A stretch of DNA of 5,689 nt, from assembly GCA_029938595.1 (NCBI GenBank), contig JAOZUP010000281.1:1-5689 (forward strand). The letters are read 5' to 3'. A program made the translations under genes and the position numbers. Below the pieces are notes generated by a model, which was not told the origin of the DNA, did not search any database, and saw only the letters and a program-made list of their open reading frames with translations. Of the stretch, positions 5,688-5,689 are shown one piece after another. Position 1 is the first letter of the stretch; every line of letters begins with the position of its first letter. The stretch is from Thermoanaerobaculales bacterium. Its GTDB lineage: Bacteria; Acidobacteriota; Thermoanaerobaculia; Thermoanaerobaculales; Sulfomarinibacteraceae.

Positions 5688-5689
5688 CG

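Overview
The window is a GC-rich bacterial segment in which every convincing gene lies on the minus strand. Transcription therefore runs from right to left. Starts are frequently GTG, gene packing is tight, and PATAN/DUF4388 and FHA signalling proteins are present. This fits a GC-rich, signalling-rich phylum such as Acidobacteriota or Myxococcota. That placement is an inference from gene style; there is no rRNA or other marker here to settle it.

Layout in transcription order (right to left):
- 5689 to about 5523 is an upstream non-coding stretch. It holds an AT-rich 14-bp tandem repeat and possibly the last codons of an upstream gene.
- 5522 to 2283 is a four-gene run: ribH (lumazine synthase), nusB (antitermination factor), a secreted transglutaminase-like protein, and a DUF4388/pseudo-receiver/GAF-like protein. 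ribH and nusB are 47 bp apart. The last two junctions are 4-bp GTGA stop/start overlaps, so nusB and the two genes after it look translationally coupled. The ribH-nusB pairing is common in bacteria; the two genes after it are lineage-specific additions.
- 2282 to 2053 is a 230-bp intergenic region. It has a candidate sigma-70 promoter flanked by a perfect 10-bp inverted repeat pair.
- 2052 to 223 encodes an FHA/GAF-like/AAA+/Fis-HTH regulator shaped like a sigma-54 activator. Its ATPase core appears dead: the Walker A Lys, Walker B Asp, GAFTGA loop, arginine fingers and sensor II Arg are all missing or substituted. The Fis-type DNA-binding domain is intact.
- 222 to 1 is non-coding and highly structured. 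Four consecutive hairpins are followed by a run of six G-tracts that could form a G-quadruplex.

ribH and nusB are housekeeping genes. The two large regulators share a theme: each keeps the fold of a classical signalling module but has lost its chemistry (a pseudo-ATPase with a degenerate FHA, and a pseudo-receiver). I did not find a recognisable defence system, mobile element, CRISPR array, tRNA or rRNA. The most interesting points are the degenerate sigma-54-activator-like regulator with its own looping-type operator candidate, and the dense structured element downstream of it.
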